DNA from: Desmodus rotundus
Lineage: Eukaryota; Chordata; Mammalia; Chiroptera; Phyllostomidae
Reading direction: 5' to 3'
Length of the DNA: 64,000 bases
Assembly: GCF_022682495.2 (NCBI RefSeq)
Contig: NC_071390.1
Coordinates: 173,377,220-173,441,219, forward strand
Position numbers and translations under genes: made by a program. The notes beneath the pieces are model-generated. The model was not told the origin of the DNA. It did not search any database and was given only the letters and a program-made list of their open reading frames with translations. Of the stretch, positions 23,838 to 34,774 are shown piece by piece (position 1 is the stretch's first letter; every line of letters starts with the position of its first letter).

Positions 23838-23992
23838 CACCCCCAGTCAGTGGCTGAGTGTCCTTCCGCAAGGCCACGAACCTCTCTCTCTGAGTCTCAG
23901 CATCCTATGTGTGAAGTGGGGTTGGTCCTGCTGCCCACCCACCTGGTGATTTTGAGAGTCAAACAAGATGATGGTGGTTTAAAAGTCCTTTG
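23838..23992 (+). repeat. MIR SINE
   Basis: Sense MIR order: GAGTGTCCTTCCGCAAGGCC, TCTGAGTCTCAGCATCC, a GAAGTGGGGTTGGTCC segment, then GAGAGTCAAACAAGATGATG. Confidence 0.7.
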
Positions 23993-24660
23993 TAAATTGG
24001 TTAATTACCATATAAATGTAAAATTGTAGTATGATGTCCTTTGCCCAAAGGATACACTTTAATTCCTCTTTTTTGGTGCCTAATTTAAGCCATTCATTCT
24101 TCTTTCTACATCACGACAGTAATTTTTTTAAAGGGGGTTTTTTAAGTGAAAGTCCCAACACAGCTGCACCCCAGGGTAACGAGAGTCTTTTTCCCGGAGG
24201 TGGTGTTCCACCTCCATGGAATTCCCCTTCACCCCCTTGCGGGGCCGAGTGCGGCTGACGCTTGTGTTCTTGGCTTTTCGGATCCAACTTTGAGCCCCTT
24301 TCTCTCCTTGAACTCTCATTTCCCTCCTGTCTTCCCCAATCTCCCTGCTCCCCAAGCACCAATAAATGCCAATGGTAACTACACGCAGGCTTTTGAAGGT
24401 TTTTAGTAAATTAAGGATTAGATCCAACTTCCTGTATTAAAACTGAGATTCTAATGAAGGTTTTCCAAAGTCTACTAAGGATTATGTAAAGACTGAGCAG
24501 GGATTGTGAAAACTAGGGATATTATTCCCAAATGCCAGTATTTTTAATAGACAAATTATGCAGGGGATCAGGCTGCAGTATATTAGCAAAGGATAAAGAA
24601 AAATGAGAGAAAGGTAAACATTTTACTTGGGATCCGCAGATGAATATTGCCATTGGCCCA
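23993..24660. other. unassigned intergenic sequence
   Basis: No gene or repeat recognised; the 99-codon minus and 86-codon plus frames overlap. The AT-rich part from 24400 on looks single-copy. Confidence 0.45.
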
Positions 24661-24680
24661 TAGTGCCATCTTGTGGCCAC
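24661..24680 (-). promoter_or_regulatory. CTCF-like motif
   Basis: TAGTGCCATCTTGTGGCCAC differs at about 4 of 20 positions from the reverse strand of the CTCF core as I recall it (TAGCGCCCCCTGGTGGCCAC). Such motifs occur by chance, so binding is only a possibility. Confidence 0.35.
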
Positions 24681-25135
24681 TTTTTTAATAGGCCTCAGTT
24701 TTTTCTGTGTGTGTGATTACATTAGTTTGACTATTCCTAATCACATAAAGCATCCATTAGAGCACGCAAATGATTTCCTGATAGCCCCAGAGAGCACAAA
24801 TGATCGTGCCTGAGAGAACTCATCTGTCTGTTGGTCTCTCAAACTCGTGAGGCATGGCTGGCCAGTGATCCTGCACTTTAACTTTTTCCTGGGGGCCCTC
24901 TGCAACAGAAGACGTTCACAGTTCACAGTTCTCCTCTCTGACCATTTCCCTCCAGCCTCCTTCGCCAAATCCACTTTATCTATGGGGTTCCTAAGCTGTG
25001 ACCTTCGCTTTCTCGTTCTACATGCAGGGAGTGGTCCTTCACCTCTTCCTGGGTCGCATCACTCACAGAGCACCTGTGGTCAGCCATGGACCAGGGCACT
25101 TTGTTCCAGAAACTGATGCTCCGGCAACCATCTGC
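24681..25135. other. unassigned intergenic sequence
   Basis: No gene recognised; only overlapping frames below 90 codons. Confidence 0.5.
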
Positions 25136-25137
25136 AC

Positions 25138-25200
25138 CACACACATACTCTCTGTCACACAAACACACGCACACCCACACACATACATGCTCACACAATT
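25138..25200. repeat. interrupted CA-rich microsatellite
   Basis: CA dinucleotides broken by T and G changes, giving stretches such as CACACGCACACCCACACACA. The WVCVCLCDREYVC-like minus frame here is a by-product. Confidence 0.85.
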
Positions 25201-26920
25201 TTGCCAACAATTTCAGGGAGTTCGTGAAGCTCCAGGATTAGAAGGTTAGCTTTACGGCATGCCCTTCAGTGGTGTTCTGGAATCCCAGACTTGCGGCTCC
25301 CTCATCATGGAGACTCAGCCCAGGGCCCCCTGTGCCTTTCTACGTTCAGCCCTTCATTTCCATCTGCCCTCACTGTTCCTGATTTAACCAGCCAGCCTTC
25401 GCCTATAGCTTAGCCTTTAATGATGCTGATCCCCTTTCATGAACCGCCTCTGGGCACATTTAAATTCTGTTCCCCCTTCAAAGGCTCACATTCCACCATC
25501 TCTGGGAAGCCAACCCTTAATTAGAGAAAATTCAACTTTCCCTTTTGTTATCTCTTAGGCCATTTTTTTAAATTCTTGGCGTTAAATATTTAAGACTGAC
25601 TTCAGTGTATAAATGACCAAGTAGATGGTAAGCTTGTCCTATTTATATTTGCAGCTTCCAAACTACTACGTGGATGGCCTTACCTTGTAGCAGTTCCATT
25701 AATATCTGCGAAGTCGAAAGACTTGGCTTAATCTCTCACCCAACACCTTACTATATGACCCCGAGCAAGGTTATGCTTCCTGCCCCGACTTTGCATCTGT
25801 GCAGGGAAGTCTGACAGCTCCCGCCTGTGGGCTCCTGGGAGAGTCAGCGTGTTCCTGGGAGAGCCAGTGCGGCCGAGGCGGGTGGGAGGCACTCGGTAAT
25901 TTCCTGGCACAAGGTTAGGTCACAGTGTGTCTCTTGAATAAAAGGACCCTGGTGGGGGGTGGGGGCAGGGAGCAAGGAGGAGTTCAGTCACTGTTTCCAA
26001 AGACAAAGGTCTTCCTATGATTTCGGAAACAAATAGCTTGTCCCTTCTTTCAATTAAAAAAAAAATGGTTAAGAAGTCTGTAAATGTCAGGAAGCTAGGT
26101 GGTAGAGATACTCAGATGAATCAGCATTTTGCCCTAATAGGTCCAATCTTTGAAACGTCTCAGTCAATACTGAGACCTCCCCCAGGAGGCTTTATTACAT
26201 ACCAGGTTTATGAAAGCAACTTTTTAAACACTACTCTGTGTAGGCCTATGCAGCTGGCTTTTCAGTCTGAGCTGACAGTTAGCAAGAGTAATCTGCTGTG
26301 GCTGGTTTCATTCTCGTGACAATAATGGTTTCACAGCACCTGCAGGCTGCCCACGATGCAGTAGGGAGAGCACTGAAGTTCAAGGTCGAGGGTGTAACTC
26401 CAAAGGACACGCCCTTTCTCCCAAACCCTGGTGCCCAGAGAAGAATGACCCCTGACCCCTGCCATTCATTAGGTGCTCACAACTGTTCATATGAATGCGT
26501 TGATGTCCTCCAGCATGACTTTTGTGCCAAAAATTCTATTCATAAGTTTACATTTTTAATTATATTGTTTTATAACTGAAAAAATACCTCTCTGAGTTCT
26601 TCCATTTTACCTGTCAGACCCCTCCCATACCTGGCTGATCCCGTTAACACTCTCACTGGCTGGGATTCGAAGGCTCCAGGGTCCCCGCATCTTTGCCACC
26701 CTGGTTGGACTTACATTCCCCAGCAATCTGAACTTTGTCCCCCGAGAGGTGCAGTGCGGTGTCTCGTTGCTGCTGAAACTGGGCACCTGTGTGCCCACGA
26801 GTGAGGCTGGACTCTTCTACACTCGTAAGCCGCCCAAGTTTCCCGTCTGATTCCCCCCTCAAATTTTGACGTCGCAATGCTATTTATGCCCTTTTCTTGT
26901 TGATTTGCAGGAGACTATGT
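25201..26920. other. unassigned intergenic sequence
   Basis: 25250-25620 may be an old L2-like tract but I cannot support it firmly. A near-repeat of about 20 bp, CTCCTGGGAGAGTCAGCG then TTCCTGGGAGAGCCAGTG, lies at 25832-25872. No gene is recognised. Confidence 0.45.
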
Positions 26921-26924
26921 AATT

Positions 26925-27168
26925 GTAGATACTAATCACATCCAAAAATTCTATTTTTGAGGTAGTTACAGAACAGCCATGGGGATGTGAAGTACAGTAT
27001 AGGAAAGGGAGTAGCCAAAAAACTTACACACACGACCCATGGACATGAACAGGGGGCAGGGGAGGGGAATGGCCTGAGGGAGTGGGGGCTGCTGGGTGGA
27101 GGGGAGCAAAGGGAAAAATCAGGACAACTGTAATAGCATGAATAAAATATAATTTTTAAATAACTTCT
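26925..27168 (+). mobile_element. bat-type L1 3' UTR fragment
   Basis: ACAGAACAGCCATGGGGATG, then GGGGAGGGGAATGGCCTGAG, then CTGCTGGGTGGAGGGGAGCA and an A-rich end with GAATAAAATATAATTTTTAA. This is the 3' UTR end of a chiropteran L1 that was truncated on insertion. Confidence 0.8.
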
Positions 27169-28140
27169 ATTTTTTCATTACCTTACAGGTTTATGTTTCA
27201 CATTTAAGTCTCAAATAATGTACAAGTCCCCTCACCCCCTGCTCCTTTGTGTACAGCGTGAGGCAGAGACCCCACCTGACTTTTCTGTGTAATAGAATTC
27301 CGTTTCCCAGCATCAGCCTCACAGGACCCTGGCCTTTCTCCACTGGTTTCTCTTGCCCTCTCCATCATGAATCGCGCCCCTGGGCACCGGCAGGTCAGCT
27401 GCTAAACTTTCAGTGCAGTTCTGCTGCGGCTGCTGCTGCCGCCGACTGGCTCTGCTCCAACACTGTCTGTGATGCCAGGACCTGGCATCTCATAGCAACT
27501 CCCCTTCATCGGCTCCTCTTTAAAAAACATCAGCTCCGGGGTTCGTGGGCTGTTCATAGCAGTCACAGATTGGAGAATTAGGCTGTCAACTTTGTCAAAA
27601 AATAATACTGAAATGTTTAAACTGCACTTAGTTTATAAATTAATTTTAGGACAGTTGACCCCATCACAATTTTATGTCACTGCATCTGCAAGCAGAACGG
27701 TACCATCATGTATTCAGATCTCTGTCCCTTAGTAAAGCTCCAAATTGCTCCTTATAAATTGCCGGGCATCCTGTACTAAGTAAATCCCTGAAAAGCCCTG
27801 CATGTGGTATAAATGTACTGCTGTTGTGTTATTTTCCATTATATTTTCCAGTTTTGTTTTGTTTTTACTGTCAGTACAGAGGAACACTAAAATTTGAAAG
27901 GTGTCTGCTGATATTAGTGATATCTCTCCTTAGTTCTAATAGTTGGTGGCACTGTTCGTTAGGCAGAGTGCTGTGTCTCTTCCCTGGACAGTCTGCACCA
28001 GGAGCGGAGGTGGAGTCCAGTCCGGAGCTGCCTCCCAGCGAGTGTCAGTGGGACAGGGGACCGTGCCTCAGGACGGGGAGCCTTGGGATTGGATGTCATT
28101 CTCAGTCTTCCCAGTTGCCTCTCCTGCCAGGCACCCCTGG
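27169..28140. other. unassigned intergenic sequence
   Basis: No gene recognised. A short CTG/CCG-rich stretch at 27420-27455 gives an alanine run in the 110-codon plus frame (27249-27581), which I regard as chance. Confidence 0.5.
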
Positions 28141-28145
28141 CCTCT

Positions 28146-28605
28146 GCCTTAGTTCCCTGACGTCACCTGTTAACAAACTACCACAGATTAAATAAAAGAA
28201 ATTTACTGTCCACTGTTGTGCAGGCGCGAAGTCCAAGGTCAAGGTATTGGCAGGTTGATTTCCTCTGAGGCCTCTGAGGAAGAAGGAGGCCTCTCCTTGA
28301 GCGTCTGGTGGTTTGCTGGCAACCCTTGGTGCCCCTTCCTTGCAGAAGCCTCACCCCAATCTCTGCCTTGACCTTCACATGGTGCTCCCTGTGTGTGAGC
28401 CTGTGGCCCCCATTCCCCTTTCTGAGGACACCATCCACATCAGAGGAAGAGTCGCTCCAGAGTTGGAGCGACTCTCACCTCATCCTAACTAGTGACATCT
28501 GAAATGACCCTATTTCCAAATAAGGTCGCATTCGGAGGTCCTGGGGGTCAGGACTTCAACATACAAATTTTGGGGAAAGCTCTTTAAACAAGAACAGCTT
28601 TAAAG
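28146..28605 (-). mobile_element. MaLR LTR (MLT1 type)
   Basis: Reverse strand of a MaLR LTR: ACAAACTACCACAGATTAAA, GGTCAAGGTATTGGCAGGTT, GTCTGGTGGTTTGCTGGCAA, CTATTTCCAAATAAGGTCGC, then GTCAGGACTTCAACATACAA. A perfect 12-bp stem-loop at 28448-28475 replaces the expected sequence in its middle. Confidence 0.85.
28448..28475. repeat. perfect 12-bp inverted repeat with 4-nt loop
   Basis: AGAGTCGCTCCA pairs completely with TGGAGCGACTCT across the loop GAGT. It lies inside the MaLR LTR, whose other copies I do not remember having such a palindrome, so it is probably a private mutation. Confidence 0.9.
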
Positions 28606-30025
28606 AACCTGCCCAGACTTCTGCCCCAAGCACAGCGATGTCACAACCTACTCACATCCTCCTTAAACGCAGACTGTGGCCGAGAGGAGCTTTGCGCTCA
28701 CCTGTTCTCTGCTTCCTACCCTGACTACTGGGGAGGAGTACTTCTCTGAGTCTCCAGCCAGGGCCGAGCCTGTGCTACTGTCGTTCTGATTTGCAGACCA
28801 CAGGGGCGAGAGAGCCCCCCACGGTGCCCAGCTCTCCCTCTGTGCTGCCATTTCTCTCCGGATTGCGGACCAGACACTGTTTGCTCTCTGGGAGTTTGCC
28901 ACAGTTTTTATTCCCACCCTCAGATCTCCCACCTTCCCTACTGTTTCGCTCATGTCAAAGGCTGCTTTCCAGGCAGGAGGCCGTGGTCCGTGTTCATTTG
29001 ATATGCCATCCAAGCCATCCTTGGCCTGGAGGCGTTGCACAGGCCAACCCTTCATTCCCCAGCTATTTCTCATTCAGGGAGGGAAAAGTAAAGGAGCTTT
29101 CCCAAGTCTCACAGGCATGCGGGCAGGTAATCAGAGCTAAAAACAAAGCTTTAACATATATTTTAAAGTGAAAGATTTTTACTCAGAAAAAAAAAGGGCT
29201 AGGCAGCTATGGAAAAGTCAGGCCATTGATAAATGATGGCTTTGCAGACATGCACACTGAAAACAGGATGCTGGTTAAGCGCCGCAGATGCATTCATTCT
29301 CCTTCTCGGCATTGCTCCGAGGTGCCGTGTTGTGGTTCTTCCTCCTCTTCTAAGGCACTTGGAACAGCTGTGGGAAGAGGCAGGTGCCCTGGGAGGGAAG
29401 GCAAAATGCAGGCCACTGAGCCTCGTTTTTACTCTCTGTCCAGCAAGGGGTCAGAGTGTCCAAGTCCTGACCCCGTTCAACAGGAAGTGGTGTCTGCTCG
29501 TCGTGGAGTGAAGGTGAGTGTGCGCTGTGTTTTTCGTTAGTCTCCCTGAGAACTTAAGGAAACTACATCTAAAGTTTGCTCCTGCTTTCTCTCTCGTCTG
29601 CTCAGCTCACAGAGAGTTGTGATAGCCTAGGTGAAATGGTTCAAAATTGCGTGGTTTTATGTTCTGCTGGTGACATGACATTTATACACAAACAATTTGG
29701 CATGAATATCTAAATTTTGGATAAAAAATGAATAGACTCTGAAAACATCAGAAAGAATGCAAGAAGAAGCAAATGCTCTTTTGAGTGAAGGAATTTACTT
29801 CAAAAAAAATCAAGGAGTCATAAAAGGCCTTTTCAAAAAGTCTCTACATTCAGCCTGAGAGCCCTGAAAATCAGCGCTTTCTCTGCTCGTGGAAAACGAG
29901 ACCCAGGCCTCAGAACTAGCCCCCCAGCCACCGGCCCTTCTGAGAGATGGACCCTCCCCCTACCACAGACGAGGAAGCATCAATGCCATCGAAAGGCCTT
30001 GCAGTCTAGAAATCACACTTTCCTG
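28606..30025. other. unassigned intergenic sequence
   Basis: No gene recognised. Frames of 126 codons (28791-29171, plus) and 136 codons (28663-29073, minus) occupy the same DNA in opposite directions and carry no motif. Confidence 0.5.
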
Positions 30026-30027
30026 TT

Positions 30028-30390
30028 GTTGTTTTTAATAGACTTTATTCTTAGAGGAGTTTTAGGTTCACAGCAAAACTGAGCAAAAAGTGGAGTTTTC
30101 ATACACCCTCACCTTCCCACACTCAGCCCAGCCTCCTCAACTGTCAACCGCCTGCATCGGAGCGGTGCGTTTGTCACCATCGATGAGGAGTCGATGACGC
30201 GTCACCATCGCCCGAGGTCCACAGTCTGCATGAGGGTCCGCCCTTGGCGTCGTACAGCCTGCGGGTCGGGACGAGGGTGTGATGATGGGTACTCACCCTG
30301 GCAGTATCCTACGGAACAGTTCCACCGCGCTAAAAATCCTCTGTGCACTGCCTGCCCCTCCCCCCAGCCCTCTAACCCTTGCCTTTTTAA
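30028..30390 (-). repeat. old L1 3' end
   Basis: Reverse L1 3' UTR: AATAGACTTTATTCTTAGAG, TTTTAGGTTCACAGCAAAAC, CATCGCCCGAGGTCCACAGT, CTAAAAATCCTCTGTGCACT. This is the same part of L1 as at the start of the 12255 tract. Confidence 0.85.
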
Positions 30391-30394
30391 GCCT

Positions 30395-31115
30395 CTCGAT
30401 AAACCTTTCTATTTTACAATAACTTTAGATTTCAGAAGAGCTGCAAAGACATGACCTGGAATCTCTGCACACCTCTCAATGCGTTTCCCTCTGTTAACGT
30501 CTTACACTGTCACGGTGACTTGTCACAGCAGAGAAACTGACATTGGTACATTGCTCTTAATGAAAGCCCAGACTTCATTCTTATTACTAACCCTTATTGG
30601 CCCAGGATCCAGCTGAGGAAGCCACACTGCATTTGGTTGTTACACCTTCCCAGTGTCCTCTGGTCTCGTCTGAGACAGCTTCCGGTCTGTCCTTGGTGGT
30701 CATGACCTTGGGAGTCAGACATTTGGGTTTGCTGGATGTCTTGTCTCATGATTAGCCTGAGGTTGTGGGGCTTTGAACAAATGTGCAGATGTGAATGCCC
30801 CTTCTCCTTACGGACACTAGGGGGTGCATGGCACTTGCACTGCGTGGTAGCCTGTGACACGATGATAGCAACTTGCAGCACCTGTGTAGGGTGGCGTTTG
30901 CCAGATTTCCCCGTTGTAAAGGTACCACTTTTCCCTTTCCCCATGCTACAACTTGGAAAGAGGCACTGAGCGCAGCCCACTCTCTGTGTCAGGGAGAGCG
31001 AGGGGAGTGTGCGGCGACTAAGCTCCAACTCTTGAAGGACAGATGATGCACATTTATTGTTGGGAATTCTCCTTTATTTCTTGCTCTTTTGATGTGTATG
31101 TGTCATTTCATTCTG
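30395..31115 (-). repeat. old L1 3' end, second type
   Basis: A different old L1 3' region follows directly: TTAACGTCTTACACTGTCAC, CCAGGATCCAGCTGAGGAAG, GTCTCATGATTAGCCTGAGG, CCAGATTTCCCCGTTGTAAA, GAAAGAGGCACTGAGCGCAG. The order agrees with an L1ME-like 3' UTR read on the minus strand. Confidence 0.8.
30813..30830 (+). promoter_or_regulatory. CTCF-like motif inside an old L1
   Basis: GACACTAGGGGGTGCATG contains ACTAGGGGGTGC, close to the CTCF core CCACNAGGGGGCGC. Evidence is motif resemblance only. Confidence 0.4.
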
Positions 31116-32955
31116 TTCTGCGTTAGCCACATGCCAGTGGTGTAGAACAGTTGGCTCATACCCGCCTGACAGAGCCTATTGTTAAATTTTTCGTTTTACA
31201 AGCTGGTTGACATACGCTGGCAGCCTGTAATCAACCGTGGTGGGAGTGTTTACACCACAGACATCGGCAAACACTGCAAATCTGGGCTTCCCACCCCTGT
31301 CCCTACCCCACTGCCGGAGAGCCAGTTGTTAAACAGGTACCGGTACCCCCCTATGTGGTATTTATGAGAAATAAACACGAAATGCCCACAAATGCAAAAA
31401 AAAGATAGCAATTAAATATCACTATAGGCCCTTCATTACTTTGCTGATTGAAACAGAAAAGGAGGCAGAACACACCCTTACTCTACCACCTCACTCCTCC
31501 GTCGGACCCTCCACCCTTGTGTACAAAGAGGCTCAGCCATGCGTCTAGACGGCCTTCTACTGTTTGCTCCCCTTGGTGGGTGAAAGAGAACACCCTCAGA
31601 TTCCGAGCTGATAAGCCTTCAGTATCAATATGTATTTACAGCATCCTGAAGGCAAACGGGAGGTTTCTGGATCACGACCATCATCATTACTTACTTATTG
31701 CAATAACTGTGCCCATCCCCAGGTCCCCAGGGCATCCCCTTTGGGTGGTTCAATGAGAGCCACTGCAGCACAGGCAGAGGGGGCTCACACCACACAGTGG
31801 GACCCTGAAAACAGGAAGCTGGGGGCTGAGGTCCATTAGGCCCCTCCACCCAAGAGAGGGAGAGGAACCTAATCTCCTGTATATATGTGTGCACCTCTCA
31901 AGAAGAGAAGGGGAAGTTCCTGGGGATTTTGTCCTTTGGAATATGAATAAATGTCTCCAGCAAGTAGATGCGAAGGACAGACAAACTGGAGTTTGTAGCC
32001 AAAGGTTTCTCCTCCTCTGAGATGTAAACACATAGAGAGAGAATTTCTAAATCCTACTGGAGGTCCCTGAGCTATGCAATCCTGCTTTACCTTCCGAGAC
32101 TGGGTCTTCAATCCAAGTCCCGGAGTTCTTTGCTCCAAAAGCCCTACCCACAGAGAAAGGTAAAACTACTTCCTCTACTGTCCCACACCATCTCCTGGTA
32201 AGAGGCAGGGACAGCACAGATTCTGAAGTATTCTTTAACAAGAACCATAAGGTGAGCAAAGCTCCTTGGTTGTCCTCAGAATGTGGGGTCTTGCATTTTC
32301 TTTTGTTATAATCCAAAACACCACCGTTACAGTTTTAACAAAAGAGAAGAGGCAGCTCCAAATTCTGGGAGCCTGAAATGGAGCACAGGGGGACTTCGAG
32401 GATAGTGTTTGGTCTCGTGAAGAGACCTAAGTAACCTATCCTGCTTCTTCAGGAAAGGGATAAGCAAATTTGTCAGGCAGAGTTGGTGACAGACATGTCT
32501 ACAGCGGCCACCCCCGGGTGCCAGAAGCCCTCTGAGGGCAATGATGTCAAACACAGTCTGTGGTTGACTCTGTCTCCATCACCAAGCCCTTTGCTGACCT
32601 CCTGAGTTGGCATCTCTGAGATTCTGGTGCCCAGGAATCCATACTTGTACAGTCTCCCAGGTAATCCCCCAAAGCAAGCGGACTTGGTCCTCCCAGCTCA
32701 GAATATTTTTCTGGAAAAGGTTACAGCTCCACCTACAGGTGATGATCACTTGTGCAGAAACTCAATATACACCATTTACCAAAAGTATCATTTCTGTTGG
32801 ATGTAAACGTGGAAACCTGAAACACCTCCATTCTATAATCATTGCCTTCCATTCTATCCTTTAGAATGTCATTTAAAATAGTTTAGGAAAATCTTGGACA
32901 GACTGCATAACGTTCTAGATCTATCCAGTTATTAAATGTCCAGACCAGTTTAAAA
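31116..32955. other. unassigned intergenic sequence
   Basis: No gene recognised. The piece near 32600-32680 (TCTGAGATTCTGGTGCCCAG and following) weakly resembles the hAT element MER5, but I do not call it. Confidence 0.45.
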
Positions 32956-32959
32956 GTTC

Positions 32960-33187
32960 CCATGTGGGAGGCATCGAGGTGAGCGGCGAAGACGGCGTTG
33001 GAGTTTCAGCTCCACCACGCACCGCTGTCTGACCCCCGGCAGCCTGAGCCTCTTCTCCCCTGAAGAGCGGAGTGATGCTAGGCCCCACCTCACAGGAGCG
33101 TTCCATGCTGGGTTACTTGGGACAACACGTAAAACCCTTATGACAGTGCCTCATGGTGAGTGCTCAGCCAATGTCAGCTCTTACTTG
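32960..33187 (+). repeat. MIR SINE
   Basis: Nearly full-length sense MIR: TGGAGTTTCAGCTCCACCAC, a CAGCCTGAGCCTCTTCTCCC segment, CCCCACCTCACAGGAGCGTT, CAGTGCCTCATGGTGAGTGC, then CTCAGCCAATGTCAGCTCTT. Confidence 0.75.
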
Positions 33188-33475
33188 CTACCTAAGCTTC
33201 CCCTTCACTTGAGCTCTGACAACCTCCATCTTGGCTTGGAAAGTCGGAGACTGCCCAGGGAGAACCGCCTGAGGGGCAGACGCCTTGGAGAGGTGAACAC
33301 TCCCGTCCCACGTGCTGGTGTCTGAACCAGTTCGTACACCTGCTCTCCAGGTCCCTTCACAGCGAACTCCATACCTGTGACTCCATAGCTCTGGAACGAA
33401 TGGCTGCTAGGGCTGGTTTTGTCCACCAGTTTCCCCATAAGGCATCACAATGGCTTGTCGGACAGTCTGACTAGG
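33188..33475. other. unassigned intergenic sequence
   Basis: Nothing recognised between two MIR copies. Confidence 0.5.
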
Positions 33476-33479
33476 GGCA

Positions 33480-33575
33480 GGGATTGAGTAGAAGCACACA
33501 CTTTGGAAGTCAGCAAGTGTGAGTTTGAGTAGCTGTGTGACACAGCACAAGTTACTTAACCTCTCTGGCACACTC
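33480..33575 (+). repeat. MIR SINE fragment
   Basis: Sense MIR core: TAGCTGTGTGACACAGCACA then AGTTACTTAACCTCTCTGGC. Confidence 0.7.
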
Positions 33576-33594
33576 TGGTAGACATTCTTGTTTA

Positions 33595-34400
33595 GCCAAT
33601 CCATATTTATTTTCATCTCCTGCATCCTTTTTCATTTTGCATTGCCATGGTTAAAAAGCTAAGTGCTCACTTTCCTAACTTCCCTTGCAGCTTGATGTAG
33701 CCATGTGACGATGTTTGGGCACATAATTACAAGTCTTCTGGGATTGGAAGAGGCTTCTGGGAAATGTTCTATTCTTCCAATTAAAGACAAAATACAGATG
33801 AATCTGTACCACGTCTTTCTCCTTCCTCTCACTTTTCCCCACCATGTGACATGGGGTGACAGACTGCTGGTCATTCCCAATAACTCCTCCTCCTTCTTAC
33901 ATAGTAGTGGAACTCTGCCTGGTTTTAAATGAGCATGGGGACAACCGAAGGTGTAATGCCCAGCTTCCTTCGCAGCGAGCTGTGACCATACAACCACGTT
34001 CTCTCTAAGCGACGTGAACAGGAGTGACTTGCGCATCTTCCAGGCAGGCTGCTAAAAGCTAGGGGTGCACCCTTGCCTTCCCTTTCCTATGGGCTGGAAC
34101 CTGGACATGGCGGTGACTTACCCTGGATCTTGTGGACAAAGCTGTTCCCCCTACCCAGGGCTGGGGAACAACAGATAGAGGGAGCCTGGGTCCCTGACTT
34201 TGCTGCTACGTGAGGGGCATAATACCCCTGTGTCTTGTCTAAGACACAGTTTTGGGGGTCTCTGCTACAGGTGTCCAACCTGTAGCCCAACTAAAACTGA
34301 TAGGTTACTATTGTTGCAACTTCACAGATGAGGAAACTGATGCTCAGGCAGATGGCCGACTTAGATGCAACCCTACTCAGGAATGGGCCAGCTGTGCCGG
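33595..34400. repeat. old interspersed repeat, family uncertain
   Basis: Segments such as CTTGATGTAGCCATGTGACG, GGCTTCTGGGAAATG and GGGAGCCTGGGTCCCTGACT follow a widespread old mammalian repeat I cannot name. The last part (34310-34400, CAGATGAGGAAACTGATGCT) is a reverse MIR core. Confidence 0.4.
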
Positions 34401-34547
34401 GCTCCTTGCCTGCACCCTTCCGTCACACCATCTCGCCCTAGGTGCTGTGTAGGCGATGCGCATGCATCCGTGAGCAAGTGTACATATGTGCACACACAGG
34501 TATGTGCATGTACATTTAGATTGCTTTGTTAATCTTTCTTTAAAAAT

Positions 34548-34774
34548 TAAAACTTTAGCCCTGGCTGGTGTGGCTCAGTGGATTGAGTGCCACGCTGCAA
34601 ACCAAAGGGTCACTGGTTCGATTTGTAGTCAGGGCACATGCCTCGGTTAAGGACCAGATCCCCAGTAGGGGGTACACAAGAGGCAACCATACAATGATGT
34701 TTCTCTCCCTCTCTCCCTCTTTTCCTCTCTGTCTAAAAATAAATAAATAAAATCTTTAAAAAAGTAAAACTTTA
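34548..34774. repeat. target site duplication of a VES SINE
   Basis: TAAAACTTTA occurs perfectly at 34548-34557 and again at 34765-34774, framing the SINE. This fits L1-mediated insertion. Confidence 0.85.
34558..34764 (+). mobile_element. VES SINE (bat tRNA-derived)
   Basis: Starts GCCCTGGCTGGTGTGGCTCA, includes the B box-like GGTTCGATTTG, then CAGGGCACATGCCTCGGTTA, a CT-rich segment and an A-rich (AAAT) tail. The 10-bp perfect duplication marks its ends exactly. Confidence 0.97.

Noticed and set aside
32575..32705. Possible MER5-type hAT fragment
   Set aside because: Resemblance is limited to a few short phrases; below what I can support.
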